Below, one piece after another: positions 7,548 through 17,836 of a stretch of DNA of 64,000 nt. The position numbers and the translations under genes were made by a program. The DNA is from Verrucomicrobiota bacterium (GTDB taxonomy: Bacteria > Verrucomicrobiota > Kiritimatiellia > JAKQHR01), in the NCBI GenBank assembly GCA_029557905.1, contig JAKQHR010000053.1:55139-119138 (forward strand), written 5' to 3'. The notes beneath the pieces are model-generated. The model searched no databases, was not told where the DNA came from, and worked only from the letters and a program-made list of their open reading frames with translations. Position 1 is the stretch's first letter, and every line of letters starts with the position of its first letter.

Positions 7548-9617
7548 ATGGGCGAAGTTCAACTGCGGATAGATACGGAGGAGTCCCCGTCCATTCCGAT
7601 GCCCGCCCAGCGGCCGGCAATCCCCCCGCCGCCCCAGCTGAAAGCTCCCGCTCACCGCCATTTGCGGTTCGCGCACAAGATCACCCTGCTCGCCGTATGC
7701 ATGATTATTCTGACTGGACTGAGTATCACGTTTCTTACCGTCACTCAGTTCAAGCGGGAGATGTATGAGCGCGAGCGCAGTTCGGCCTACATGGCCTACA
7801 GCGCGGTGGTCAATTATCTCACCGCCCACCATCATTCTCATCGCGGCACATTCAGCGCCAAGGCCATGGATTATGTGATCCGCAACAAAATGCTCCGGCT
7901 CAGGGAGGACATGGATGCCTATATCACGCACCGGCCGGAACGGCTGGTTGTGTTTGATGAGCGGGGCGCGCCGATTTATGAATTCATCCGCACCGAAGAG
8001 TTTGGCCCGCCCCGAGCCGCGCCTCTTCCTGCCGACCGCCTGCCCCAGAACGTCCGGCTTGATTACGACCGCCGCAGCGGAATGGTGCATCTGCGCGGCC
8101 CCATTGCCGTGCAGGATGAAGATGTGCCGGGTTATGTTGAAATATCCTTCCCCTGCAGCATCTGGCAGAAGGTGAACATCCTTTTCACACAGGCGTTTCT
8201 GATCATGTGCGGGGTGATTCTGATTGCCATTGTGGTTACGCTGACGCTGGATCAGCGGGTGCTGGCTCCCATCGCCGCGCTGACCGCCGCCGCCCAGCGC
8301 ATTCGCAAGGGCGACCTGAGTCAGCAGGTTCCCGTGAAATCCGATGATGAAATTGGAACACTGGCCTCGACGTTCAACAACATGATCAGTTCTCTCAAGA
8401 TGCGCATATCCCTGCTGCACTCCATTCAGGACTGGACTGTGCGCATCGGGAAGGAACTTGAAAGCGAGCGCCTCTACGGAACGCTGGTGGCGATGTTTTC
8501 GGTCGTTTCCACTTCGCGCGCCTGCCGGATCTACACGTACGATAAAGCCCGCAAGGAACTGCAGATCCAGCTTGAACGGGGCGCGGCTCATCTCCCGGAA
8601 CCGCAGAACGACCAGCTCACCATCCGGGCCCTGCATCAGCGCTGGACCGAGTTCCTGAAAGCGGACGGAAAGATCGTCAGCGATCCGACCGGCGCCGTGG
8701 AACTGGCGATTCCCCTGATCTCCGGCGAAAAACCGATCGGGGCGATCCGCATCGGCCGCAAGCAGGACGGAACGGTTTTCAGCGATGAGGAGGTCACGAT
8801 CCTGCAGACGCTGGCCCAGCACGCTTCCGTTTCGCTGGACAATGCGCACCTGTATGAAGAGCTTTCGGAAAAGGAGCGGATCGAGCAGGAAATGATCTGG
8901 GCCCGGCGGATTCAGCAGGAACTGCTTCCGCAGTGCGCGCCGGACATTGCCGGATACGACATCTTCGGCGGAAGCATTCCCGCGCTGGAGGTCGCCGGGG
9001 ACTATTTTGACTATATCAGCATTGACGGCAACCGATGGTATCTGGTGATCGCCGATGTGTCCGGCAAGGGCGTTCCCGCGGCGCTGATCATGAGTATCAC
9101 CCGGTCACTTCTGCAGGCCTATGTGGATTACGAGTCGTCCCCGCTGGACGTGCTCAACAAGGTGAACCGCCGCATCAGCCAGACGATTGAGTCGGAAATG
9201 TTTGTCACCATTGCCGTCGCCTGCCTTGATGTGCGCGAAAACCGGATTTCCATTGCCCGGGCGGGTCATGAACCGGTTTTCATGTTCAGCGGCAAGGACC
9301 AGATCGAACGCATCGCGCCGGCCGGTGCCGCCATGGGGCTGCTTGATCCAGTGGCCTTCAGGCAGTCGCTCCGGCCTTTTGAAGGCGCGATGGCATGCGG
9401 CGACGTGGTTCTGCTCTATACTGACGGGATCACCGAGGCCCAGAACAAAGACGGCGAGGAATTCGGCTACGACCGGATCGAAGATCTGCTCCGCAAGCAC
9501 AACGCGGAGTCCGCAGAAAACATTTACAACATTATTATCAACGCCGTCGAGGAATTCGCCGGGGATCAGCCGCAGCACGACGATATCACCATGCTGATCG
9601 TCAAGAAGACGGGCTGA
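7548..9617 (+). CDS. Membrane-anchored HAMP-GAF-SpoIIE (PP2C) phosphatase
   Basis: The 689-residue protein has a proline-rich N-terminus, TM1 (about 45-66), an extracytoplasmic sensor region, TM2 (about 212-235), a HAMP linker (about 238-290, VLAPIAALTAAAQRIRKGDL), a GAF domain (about 298-438) and a SpoIIE/RsbU PP2C domain (about 468-689). The last contains GDYFDYISIDG, VIADVSGKGVPAAL and YTDGITEAQN, which carry the metal-binding aspartates. Such enzymes dephosphorylate anti-anti-sigma factors in partner-switching. No partner (STAS or RsbW kinase) is encoded nearby. I chose ATG 7548 because AAGGAAG precedes it; an ATG at 7470 is in frame but lacks a site. Its 3' end overlaps the convergent gene by 17 bp. 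Confidence 0.92.
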   Translation: MGEVQLRIDTEESPSIPMPAQRPAIPPPPQLKAPAHRHLRFAHKITLLAVCMIILTGLSITFLTVTQFKREMYERERSSAYMAYSAVVNYLTAHHHSHRGTFSAKAMDYVIRNKMLRLREDMDAYITHRPERLVVFDERGAPIYEFIRTEEFGPPRAAPLPADRLPQNVRLDYDRRSGMVHLRGPIAVQDEDVPGYVEISFPCSIWQKVNILFTQAFLIMCGVILIAIVVTLTLDQRVLAPIAALTAAAQRIRKGDLSQQVPVKSDDEIGTLASTFNNMISSLKMRISLLHSIQDWTVRIGKELESERLYGTLVAMFSVVSTSRACRIYTYDKARKELQIQLERGAAHLPEPQNDQLTIRALHQRWTEFLKADGKIVSDPTGAVELAIPLISGEKPIGAIRIGRKQDGTVFSDEEVTILQTLAQHASVSLDNAHLYEELSEKERIEQEMIWARRIQQELLPQCAPDIAGYDIFGGSIPALEVAGDYFDYISIDGNRWYLVIADVSGKGVPAALIMSITRSLLQAYVDYESSPLDVLNKVNRRISQTIESEMFVTIAVACLDVRENRISIARAGHEPVFMFSGKDQIERIAPAGAAMGLLDPVAFRQSLRPFEGAMACGDVVLLYTDGITEAQNKDGEEFGYDRIEDLLRKHNAESAENIYNIIINAVEEFAGDQPQHDDITMLIVKKTG

Positions 9618-10476
9618 GAAAAGGCACCGCTCTCCGCACCACTTCGTCGAAACCCGTAAATCCGGAAAATCCAAGTCCTTTGATTTTTCCCGTGGAAAGA
9701 TGCGAGTCCGGCGGCCGGGCGGCGCGCCGGGGCACGATGACCCGGGACGGACGCAGGTGATCTGTTTGCAGGCCCAGCAGCGCGGCCGTTCGCAGGGTCC
9801 ACTGCCAGCGCGTGCCTCCCTGCTCTCCGCTGACGTGAAAGACTCCCGCCGCCCTCTTCGCAAGGAGAAACTCAACAGCCTCGGCCACGTCAGGCCCAAA
9901 CACGGGGAAGCGCACCAGCACATCATCAACGTCTGCCGGGCGTTCCGACCGCAGCGCTGAAACCATCTGTGCAATGAAGCCCCCCTGTCCCGTCAATTCC
10001 TGCCCGATCAGAACGGGCGGCCTGATCACGAGCGAATTGCCGCGGGCCAAAGCGGCCTGTTCGGCCGTCACCTTTGTCCGGCCGTAGACATTCACCGGAC
10101 ACACCGAGTCATCTTCCGTGTAGGGCGGACTGGTTCCATCGAATACATAATCCGAGCTGATCAGCACAAAAACGGCTTCAGGAGGAAGCGCGGCGCATAT
10201 AAAGCGGGCGGAAGCCGAGTTGATCAGGGCCGCCTCATCGGGAAATTCCTCGCAGCGGTCGGGATCACGCCACGCGGCGCAATGCACAACGGTATCCGGC
10301 TCATGCTGAACAAGCAAATCCTTCACAGCGAGGGGGTCTGTCAGGTCGCACGAGACAAGCCCTGGCGCGGAAGGCCTCCAGGCGGTCCCGACCGCGGGGC
10401 CGCGAGACGCCATTCGGGACAGCACCAGACCGCCCAGATATCCGCTCGCGCCCGTCACCATGCAGGTCCTGCTCAT
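9601..10476 (-). CDS. RmlD-like NAD(P)-dependent sugar reductase (SDR)
   Basis: The 291-residue protein starts MSRTCMVTGASGYLGG, with the nucleotide-binding GxxGxxG. It has the RmlD-type progression of HCAAWRDPDRCE, INSASA, ISSDYVFDG, the catalytic VYGRTKVTAE (Tyr-x3-Lys) and VIRPPVLIG. RmlD reduces dTDP-4-dehydrorhamnose to dTDP-rhamnose; no RmlA, B or C gene is in the window, so another 4-ketosugar is possible. A GTG 15 nt upstream is an alternative start. It is transcribed away from ugd. Confidence 0.78.
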   Translation of the reverse strand: MSRTCMVTGASGYLGGLVLSRMASRGPAVGTAWRPSAPGLVSCDLTDPLAVKDLLVQHEPDTVVHCAAWRDPDRCEEFPDEAALINSASARFICAALPPEAVFVLISSDYVFDGTSPPYTEDDSVCPVNVYGRTKVTAEQAALARGNSLVIRPPVLIGQELTGQGGFIAQMVSALRSERPADVDDVLVRFPVFGPDVAEAVEFLLAKRAAGVFHVSGEQGGTRWQWTLRTAALLGLQTDHLRPSRVIVPRRAARPPDSHLSTGKIKGLGFSGFTGFDEVVRRAVPFLSPSS

Positions 10477-10607
10477 GCCGGGTTTATACACCGGGGGACC
10501 CTGCCTCAGGCAAGCCTCAAAAAATGCGGAGAGCCGGCGTTAAGCAGTTGCATTATCCGCGGCGGATGAATAGGATCACGGCTTTGTTTTCGCAAGAGGA
10601 GAAGGAT

Positions 10608-11912
10608 ATGAAAATTACAGTGGTTGGAACCGGATATGTCGGACTGGTCACAGGAGCCTGCTTCGCAGAAGTCGGTCACGACGTCATGTGCGTGGACAAT
10701 GACGAGAGCAAAATTGCCATGCTCCGGCGCATGGAGATGCCGATTTATGAAATCGGGCTGCAGGAACTGGTGGAACGCAATGTGGCGGGAAAACGCCTGC
10801 ACTTCACGACGTCCATCGAGGAAGGCACCGATTTCGCGGAAGTGATCTTCATTGCCGTCGGAACCCCTCCGGGGTATCGCGGCGAAGCCAACCTCTCCTA
10901 TGTGGAACAGGTCGGCCGCACCGTGGCGGAGCATATGACATCCTATCGCCTGCTGGTTGAAAAAAGCACGGTCCCGGTCAACACCGGGATGCAGCTCAAG
11001 CGCACCATCACCAAGTACATTGAGGGCGGGCTCGATTTTGATGTGGCATCCAATCCCGAATTCCTCCGCGAGGGCACGGCAATTGAGGATGCATTTCAGC
11101 CGGACCGCATTGTCATCGGCGTGGAAAGCGAACGCGCGGCGAAGCTCCTTCGCGAAGTCTATGACCCCATTGTCAAAAAATCGGGCTGCGAGTTTCTCGT
11201 GATGAACATTGCCAGCGCCGAGCTGACCAAGCATGCGTCGAACTCGTTCCTGGCCATGAAGATTTCCTACATTAACGCCGTCAGCCGGGTGTGCGAGCTG
11301 GCCGGGGCGGATGTTGAACAGGTGGCGCACGGCATGGGGCTTGATTCACGCATCGGCCAAAAGTTCCTGAATGCGGGCGTCGGCTACGGCGGCTCCTGCT
11401 TCCCGAAGGATGTGGATGCCTTCATCCATCTTTCCGACCAGCTGGGCTACGATTTCCAGCTCCTGAAGGAGGTGCAGCGCATCAATCAGAACCAGCGCGA
11501 ACACATGCTGCAGAAAATCAAGCATGAGCTGTGGGTCATGCAGGACAAGACCATCGCGATTCTGGGGCTGGCCTTCAAGCCGGGTACGGATGACCTGCGC
11601 CAGGCTCCGTCGCTCTATTTTGTGCCGCAGCTCATCGAGGCCCGGGCGAAGTTGAAGCTGTGGGACCCCATCGCTTCAGACAATTTCAAGAAGCTGTATC
11701 CGGACCTGACCTACTGCGACGACATCCTGGATTGCGCAAAAGACGCGGACATGGTGCTGATTCTGACGGAATGGCCCGAAGTCAGGGACCTGGACCTCAA
11801 GAAGCTCAAGAAGGCCATGGCGGTTCCGGTGGTCATGGATGGACGCAATGTGTTCGATCCGGCGGAAATGCACAGGCTGGGATTCATCTACCATTCGATG
11901 GGCCGGCCCTAA
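10608..11912 (+). CDS. ugd: UDP-glucose 6-dehydrogenase
   Basis: This 434-residue enzyme oxidises UDP-glucose twice with NAD+ to UDP-glucuronate, a precursor of acidic surface polysaccharides. It has the N-terminal Rossmann motif VVGTGYVGLVTGACFAE, NPEFLREGTAIEDAFQPDRIVIG, the catalytic cysteine motif GYGGSCFPKDVDAF, and the C-terminal domain with LGLAFKPGTDDLRQAPS. The ATG at 10608 has AAGAGGAGAAGG just upstream. It opens the plus-strand sugar-nucleotide series that continues after rpsU. Confidence 0.96.
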   Translation: MKITVVGTGYVGLVTGACFAEVGHDVMCVDNDESKIAMLRRMEMPIYEIGLQELVERNVAGKRLHFTTSIEEGTDFAEVIFIAVGTPPGYRGEANLSYVEQVGRTVAEHMTSYRLLVEKSTVPVNTGMQLKRTITKYIEGGLDFDVASNPEFLREGTAIEDAFQPDRIVIGVESERAAKLLREVYDPIVKKSGCEFLVMNIASAELTKHASNSFLAMKISYINAVSRVCELAGADVEQVAHGMGLDSRIGQKFLNAGVGYGGSCFPKDVDAFIHLSDQLGYDFQLLKEVQRINQNQREHMLQKIKHELWVMQDKTIAILGLAFKPGTDDLRQAPSLYFVPQLIEARAKLKLWDPIASDNFKKLYPDLTYCDDILDCAKDADMVLILTEWPEVRDLDLKKLKKAMAVPVVMDGRNVFDPAEMHRLGFIYHSMGRP

Positions 11913-11934
11913 TACAGAAAGATTGCGCTTCAAA

Positions 11935-11963
11935 TTGACATCCTGCGGGGTTTTCAATAGGTT
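11935..11963 (+). promoter_or_regulatory. Candidate sigma-70 promoter of rpsU
   Basis: A perfect TTGACA (11935-11940) is followed after 17 bp by TAGGTT (11958-11963). It lies between the ugd stop and rpsU, about 40 nt before the rpsU GTG, so rpsU is probably expressed independently of the sugar genes. Confidence 0.6.
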
Positions 11964-12005
11964 CTGTGCTTCACGATTTGGATTGAGAAGGGAGTGAGTT
12001 AACAC

Positions 12006-12185
12006 GTGGCTGAAGTAAAAGTCAAAAAGGGTGAAACCGTAGAAAAGGCGCTGCGCCGGCTGAAGAAGAAGCTGGACAAGGAAGGCACCATGCGTGAAAT
12101 CCGTTCGCACCGGCACTATGAGAAGCCCAGCGAGCGCAAGCGCCGCAAGGCCGCCCGGGCCCGCACCCGCATCAATCGTTACTAG
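12006..12185 (+). CDS. rpsU: 30S ribosomal protein S21
   Basis: The 59-residue product, MAEVKVKKGETVEKALRRL to RTRINRY, is a typical bS21: a KGE-x-E-ALRRLKK start, a REIRSHRHYEKPSERKRRK core and an Arg-rich tail. bS21 sits at the platform of the small subunit near the anti-Shine-Dalgarno and assists initiation. It starts with GTG, with GGGAG upstream. It has its own promoter and a strong terminator, an isolated transcription unit inside the polysaccharide locus. Confidence 0.96.
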   Translation: MAEVKVKKGETVEKALRRLKKKLDKEGTMREIRSHRHYEKPSERKRRKAARARTRINRY

Positions 12186-12190
12186 CATTC

Positions 12191-12222
12191 ACGGCCGGCC
12201 CTGAGGGCCGGCCGTTTTCTTT
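12191..12222 (+). terminator. Rho-independent terminator of rpsU
   Basis: ACGGCCGGCCC (12191-12201) and GGGCCGGCCGT (12205-12215) form a perfect 11-bp stem with a TGA loop, followed by a T-rich tail. Confidence 0.92.
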
Positions 12223-12252
12223 CCACCGCCCTTCGCTTCCCGGAGCATCGCG

Positions 12253-13167
12253 ATGCTTTTTGCCCTGACATCCCGCTGGAACGCCGGCCGACATGCAGCC
12301 GGCGAGGAGATGATCGAGGAGATTCTTGATCTCGGTTTTCCGGCTGTCGAGCTGGGCTATAATCTCCGCATGGATCTGGTCCCGGGCGTGCAGAGCATGG
12401 TCCGGCAGAAGGCGGTCATTGTCACGTCAGTGCATAATTTCTGTCCCGTGCCGGTGGGCGCGCCGGCAGGCCATCCGGAGCTGTTCACGCTTGCCGATCC
12501 GGATCCCCGTGTTCGTCAGCTCGCCGTGCAGCACACAACCAGGACCATCCGCTTTGCCGCGGAAACAGGCGCCCGCGCAGTCGTGCTGCATGCCGGCAAT
12601 GTGGATATGAAGCGACTGACGGAACGCCTGCTGGCCCTCTATGAGCACGGCCAGCAGTTCTCGCCGAAATTTGAGAAGATCAAACTCAAGATGCTGACCC
12701 TCCGGGAGAAAAAAGTCCGCCGGCAGCTGGAATATCTCTACAGCGGGATCGAAGCCCTGCTGCCGGTCCTTCAGGAATGCGGCATTCGCCTGGGAATAGA
12801 AAATCTTCCCAACTGGGAAACTCTTCCGACGGAAACGGAAATTGAGGCGCTGCTGAAGCACTTCAACTCCCCCCTGCTGGGATGCTGGCACGACACCGGG
12901 CACGCAGCCATTCGCAGGTTCTTCGGGCTCATTAATCCCGAACGCTGGATGGAACGACTGGAGGAGCATTTGATCGGTCTGCACATTCATGACGCGCGCG
13001 CGCCGGCCATGGATCATCTGATGCCGCCATCCGGCGAGATTGACTTTACGCAGTATAAACGCTATGCCGCGCGGGATGTCTGCCGCGTGTTTGAGCCGGG
13101 CCCTTCCGCTACCGCGTCGGAAATCAAGGCTGGTCTTGATTACATCAGGACCTTATGGTCTGATTGA
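12253..13167 (+). CDS. Sugar phosphate isomerase/epimerase-like TIM-barrel protein
   Basis: The 304-residue protein belongs to the xylose isomerase-like/AP endonuclease 2 superfamily. It shows the pattern of metal ligands expected there: AVVLHAGN, LGIENLP, CWHDTGHA, GLHIHDA and RVFEPGP. These enzymes act on sugars, inositol or sugar phosphates, or on damaged DNA; no AP-endonuclease-specific signature is evident. It lies between rpsU and gmd, and 32 bp separate it from gmd, so it may be part of the sugar pathway. The substrate is unknown. Confidence 0.75.
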   Translation: MLFALTSRWNAGRHAAGEEMIEEILDLGFPAVELGYNLRMDLVPGVQSMVRQKAVIVTSVHNFCPVPVGAPAGHPELFTLADPDPRVRQLAVQHTTRTIRFAAETGARAVVLHAGNVDMKRLTERLLALYEHGQQFSPKFEKIKLKMLTLREKKVRRQLEYLYSGIEALLPVLQECGIRLGIENLPNWETLPTETEIEALLKHFNSPLLGCWHDTGHAAIRRFFGLINPERWMERLEEHLIGLHIHDARAPAMDHLMPPSGEIDFTQYKRYAARDVCRVFEPGPSATASEIKAGLDYIRTLWSD

Positions 13168-13198
13168 CAGCTTGCAACAACAAACAACGGGTGAATGA

Positions 13199-14164
<966 letters not shown>

Positions 14165-14167
14165 GTC

Positions 14168-15082
14168 ATGCGGGTACTGCTCACCGGAGCCGCGGGCTTT
14201 GTCGGCCGCCATCTGGCCGCAGAGCTGACCCATACAGGGCATGAACCCGTGCTTTCGGACGTGCGGACCGGAATCCCGGGCATCCGCGCGGCAGACCTGC
14301 GCGATCCGGATGCACTTTGCTCTCTGGTGCGCGACACCCGGCCGGATGCCTGTGTTCATCTGGGTGGCATTGCATTTGTGCCTGTCGGATGGGACGATCC
14401 CGAACTCGTGATGGATGTGAATCTCATCGGGACCATTCATCTGCTGGAAGCATTCCGCCTGCATGCGCCGGCCGCCCGACTGCTGATTGTCAGCTCTTCG
14501 GAAGTCTATGGGCGACGGCCTGTCGAGACTCCGCTCACGGAAGAGGCCCCGTTTGCCCCCTCCAATCCCTACGCCGTAGCCAAAGCCGCGGCCGACCTGA
14601 CCGCACTTCTTTACGCAAAGCGCTATGGCATGCCCGTCATGACCGCGCGACCCGACAATCACACCGGCCCCGGACAATCCCCGCAGTTCGTCACCACAGC
14701 CTTCGCGCTCCAGCTGCTCGACATCAGGCGGGGCACATCGGCGGGTTCCATCAAAGTCGGCAATCTCAACAGTGTCCGCAATTTCACGGATGTCCGCGAT
14801 GTCGCACGCGCCTATCGCCTCATTCTCGAAAAGGGCTATGCGGGCTGCGCCTACAACATTGCGTCCGGGAACATGGCGGAGATTGGCTCTATTTTGGACA
14901 TGCTGTGCGATATTGCCGGGATTCAACCGCAGATCACCGTGGATCAGGAACGCTACAGGCCGGCCGATGCCCTGCCCGCACTGGATACGGCCCGGCTGCG
15001 CAACCATACCGGCTGGACGCCGCAAATCGCGCTTCAGGTCACTCTGTCTGATATTTTCAATCATCTTCAGGCCGGCGGATGA
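14168..15082 (+). CDS. rmd: GDP-4-keto-6-deoxymannose reductase-like SDR (Rmd type)
   Basis: The 304-residue extended SDR has the Rmd-like sequence LLTGAAGFVGRHLAAEL, HLGGIAFVPVGWDDP, SSSEVYG, NPYAVAKAAAD (Tyr-x3-Lys) and ARPDNHTGPGQSPQFV. Rmd yields GDP-D-rhamnose from the Gmd product, and the gene lies 3 bp after gmd, which supports this. An epimerase role on a related sugar remains possible. Its end overlaps the following membrane protein gene by 4 bp. Confidence 0.83.
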   Translation: MRVLLTGAAGFVGRHLAAELTHTGHEPVLSDVRTGIPGIRAADLRDPDALCSLVRDTRPDACVHLGGIAFVPVGWDDPELVMDVNLIGTIHLLEAFRLHAPAARLLIVSSSEVYGRRPVETPLTEEAPFAPSNPYAVAKAAADLTALLYAKRYGMPVMTARPDNHTGPGQSPQFVTTAFALQLLDIRRGTSAGSIKVGNLNSVRNFTDVRDVARAYRLILEKGYAGCAYNIASGNMAEIGSILDMLCDIAGIQPQITVDQERYRPADALPALDTARLRNHTGWTPQIALQVTLSDIFNHLQAGG

Positions 15083-16089
15083 CAGCCCGCAGACATCTGC
15101 ACAAGGCCATGCGCCCGCTGCTGGGGCTGCTGATTCTCTATATTGTATTCCGGCGCATTCCCGTGGATGAACTGGCATCAGTCCTTCTCCACAGCCTGCA
15201 TGCCTGGCCCTGGTGGATATCCGGCATCGCAGTCACCTTCCTCGGGCTGCTCGCAGGAGCGCTTCGCTGGCACCGCATTTTACGCGATCAGGGATTCACC
15301 CTGCCGTTTTCGGAAAGCTTCAGATACTTCTTCGTCGGCCAGTTCTTCAATTCATTCTTCCCGGGCGCATGCGGAGGGGATGTCGTGCGCGCGTATTCCG
15401 TGATTCGCAGCAAAGGGACAAACAAAACCGGTGCGGTCATGACGGTCCTGATGGACCGCGCGATCGGGCTGCTGGTGTTTGTCATTCTTGGGTGCATCAT
15501 GATCGCCTTTCGCTACCGGCTGTTTGTATACAGCCGAGGCACTCGCCTGACGGCATATCTCATGGGAGCATTCCTCCTGGCGACGTCGGCCGGGCTGATC
15601 GTACTCTTCCGAAGGAATCTGTTTGAACACTGGCCTTTATTCAAGAAGTTCGAAGAAACCACGCGTGCCGGAGCCCTGCTTCGCAAAGCGTATGATGTCC
15701 TGCTCGTCTACCGGAGCCGCCCCAGGCTGCTGGTCTCGGCGATCGGGCTGTCCTTTGTCAACCTCGCCGCCCTGACCAGCGCCTGCTTCTTTTTCGGACA
15801 CAGTCTGGGCATCGGGATATCCTGGTTCGACTACTTCACCTTCTTCCCGATAATTACCGTATTCACGGCCGTCCCGATCACTCCAGGAGCACTGGGCATC
15901 CGTGAAGCTCTTTTCGCCGGCATGCTTCATACCGTGGATGTGAGCTCCTCTCAGGCGGTGCCGCTCTCCCTGCTGATGTACGCGGGAGGGCTTGTGTGGA
16001 GCCTGTTTGGCGGTCTCATATTCCTCCTGCAGCCGAACCGGCCGCATGCGCTGCCCATTGACACCGCAGCAACTGACAGATACTGTTAA
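15079..16089 (+). CDS. Lysylphosphatidylglycerol synthase TM-region/UPF0104 family membrane protein
   Basis: The 336-residue polytopic membrane protein carries the family marks FFVGQFFNSFFPGACGGDVVRAY and MDRAIGLLVF, and about eight hydrophobic segments up to a final LLMYAGGLVWSLFGGLIFLLQ. Members are flippase-like proteins of lipid and glycolipid handling and are common in polysaccharide clusters. It starts with an ATGA overlap on rmd, so the two are translationally coupled. The function is inferred from family and context only. Confidence 0.82.
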   Translation: MTARRHLHKAMRPLLGLLILYIVFRRIPVDELASVLLHSLHAWPWWISGIAVTFLGLLAGALRWHRILRDQGFTLPFSESFRYFFVGQFFNSFFPGACGGDVVRAYSVIRSKGTNKTGAVMTVLMDRAIGLLVFVILGCIMIAFRYRLFVYSRGTRLTAYLMGAFLLATSAGLIVLFRRNLFEHWPLFKKFEETTRAGALLRKAYDVLLVYRSRPRLLVSAIGLSFVNLAALTSACFFFGHSLGIGISWFDYFTFFPIITVFTAVPITPGALGIREALFAGMLHTVDVSSSQAVPLSLLMYAGGLVWSLFGGLIFLLQPNRPHALPIDTAATDRYC

Positions 16090-16094
16090 CAGAT

Positions 16095-17036
16095 ATGTTT
16101 AAAAGAATTCTTATAACCGGGGCAACGGGCTTTCTGGGCCACCATGTTCTGCCCGTGATGCGGAAAGAATTTGACGCCGAGATCATAGCGGTCGGGAGCA
16201 GGAACTACGACCTTCTCAAGCCGGGCGAACCCGACAGGATGATGCAGGAGATCAAGCCGGACTGCGTGCTGCATATGGCCGCAAAATCAGGGGGCATCAT
16301 CGACAACAAGGCGCGGCCGGCGGACTATTTCTATCAGAATCTCTTCATGAATCTGCATACTTTCGAGGCGGCTTTTCGGCACGGCGCAAAGAAATTCATG
16401 ACCTTCATGGGAGGATGCTCTTACCCGGCCACGGCCACATCCCCCATCGGCGAGGACCAGATGTGGAAAGGCCTCCCGCAAATCGAAAGCGCAGGCTATT
16501 CTGTCGCCAAGTTGATGAATCTCACCCAGTCATGGGCCTATCGCGTGCAGCACGGATTCAATTCCGTGGTGCTGATTCCCGGGAACATGTACGGAGAATG
16601 GGACAATTTCAATCTCACACAGGCGCATGTCATTCCCTCACTGATCAGGAAATATCTTGAGGCCGAAGAGCGGGGCGATCCCGAGATCATCGCCTACGGA
16701 ACCGGAAAGCCCACCCGCGATTTTGTCTATGCCGGCGATGTCGCCGCCACCGTCCCCTGGTTCCTGAAGAATTACAACAGCAGCGATCCAGTCAACATCT
16801 CCGCCGGAAAACGCATTTCTATCCGCGAGCTGGCCGAAACCATCAAGAAAGTGACCGGATTTCGAGGAAAGATTGTTTGGGACACCTCCAAGCCGGACGG
16901 GCAGATGGACAAGATATTTGACGTCGCCCGTCTGCACAGTCTCGGGTTGTCCTGCGATACAAGCCTCGAGGACGGCCTCCGCCGCACAACCGAATGGTTC
17001 ATCAAGGCCCGCAAAGACGGGACGGTGCGGCTGTAA
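16095..17036 (+). CDS. GDP-L-fucose synthase-like epimerase/reductase
   Basis: The 313-residue SDR resembles GDP-L-fucose synthase (Fcl/WcaG): LITGATGFLGHHVLP, LHMAAKSGGIIDNKARPADYFYQN, the GGCSYP stretch that aligns with the Ser/Cys active site, AGYSVAKLMN (Tyr-x3-Lys) and NMYGEWDNFNLTQAHVIPSLI. Fcl epimerises C3 and C5 and reduces C4 of GDP-4-keto-6-deoxymannose. With gmd in the same run of genes this is plausible, but the sequence diverges enough that a related heptose or deoxyhexose reductase cannot be excluded. Confidence 0.8.
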   Translation: MFKRILITGATGFLGHHVLPVMRKEFDAEIIAVGSRNYDLLKPGEPDRMMQEIKPDCVLHMAAKSGGIIDNKARPADYFYQNLFMNLHTFEAAFRHGAKKFMTFMGGCSYPATATSPIGEDQMWKGLPQIESAGYSVAKLMNLTQSWAYRVQHGFNSVVLIPGNMYGEWDNFNLTQAHVIPSLIRKYLEAEERGDPEIIAYGTGKPTRDFVYAGDVAATVPWFLKNYNSSDPVNISAGKRISIRELAETIKKVTGFRGKIVWDTSKPDGQMDKIFDVARLHSLGLSCDTSLEDGLRRTTEWFIKARKDGTVRL

Positions 17037-17038
17037 TC

Positions 17039-17836
17039 ATGAAAACATGTCTGGTCACAGGCGCGAAGGGCTTTATCGGGTCCGCCGTTGCGGCAGAAGC
17101 GGCGCGACTCGGCTACGAAGTGACCGCCGTTGATCTCGACAACTACGAACAGCTCCGCGGTTCACAGGCGGACATTCTGATCAATGCCGCCGGCAACTCG
17201 CGCAAGTTCATTGACGAACAGGATCCTCAGCGTGGATTTGAACTTTCGGTCACTTCCATTATGCGGATCATGCTGGACTTCAAGTGCGGCCTGTGTGTGC
17301 ATCTTTCCAGCGGCACGGTTTATCCGAACGAAGGGGATCCCTCCCGCAATGCCGAAGGCGCAAATCTCAAGCCCCGTGAAATGACCCGCTACGGCTTTCA
17401 CAAATGGCTGGCCGAGCAGATGGCAAGGCATTATGCCCCCAGAACCCTCATCGTTCGCATGGGCGGCTTCGTGGGGCCCGGCCTCAGGAAAAATGCCGTC
17501 TTCGACATTCTGACGGACGGGAAACTTTTTGTTCATCCCGATTCAGAGTTCCAGTACATGGACACGCGTGATCTCGCGCGGCTCGTGTTTGAACTGGCCG
17601 GGGGAGCCGCGGGAAATGAAACACTCTTCAACCTTTCCTCCACCGGCACCGTTTCCGTGCGCAGGATTGCCGAGTGGGCCGGCTACAAACTGACGCGTGA
17701 TCCGCTCGGATGTCCAACCGTGCGCGCGGAACTGAATGTCGAAAAAGCCGGCCGTTTGCTGGCCCTTCCGGAAACGGGCGAAACGGTCCGCCGGTTTATA
17801 GAGGAAGTCCAAAGCGGAAAGGTGAAGCTGAAATGA
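17039..17836 (+). CDS. NAD-dependent epimerase/dehydratase family protein
   Basis: The 265-residue extended SDR starts MKTCLVTGAKGFIGSAV. It shows INAAGNSRKF, HLSSGTVYP, YGFHKWLAEQMA (Tyr-x3-Lys) and a late RRIAEWAG. It is shorter than typical epimerases, and its middle region resembles sugar-4-ketoreductases. It begins 2 bp after the preceding stop and overlaps the heptose kinase gene by 4 bp, so it may reduce or epimerise a GDP-sugar. The exact reaction is unknown. Confidence 0.75.
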   Translation: MKTCLVTGAKGFIGSAVAAEAARLGYEVTAVDLDNYEQLRGSQADILINAAGNSRKFIDEQDPQRGFELSVTSIMRIMLDFKCGLCVHLSSGTVYPNEGDPSRNAEGANLKPREMTRYGFHKWLAEQMARHYAPRTLIVRMGGFVGPGLRKNAVFDILTDGKLFVHPDSEFQYMDTRDLARLVFELAGGAAGNETLFNLSSTGTVSVRRIAEWAGYKLTRDPLGCPTVRAELNVEKAGRLLALPETGETVRRFIEEVQSGKVKLK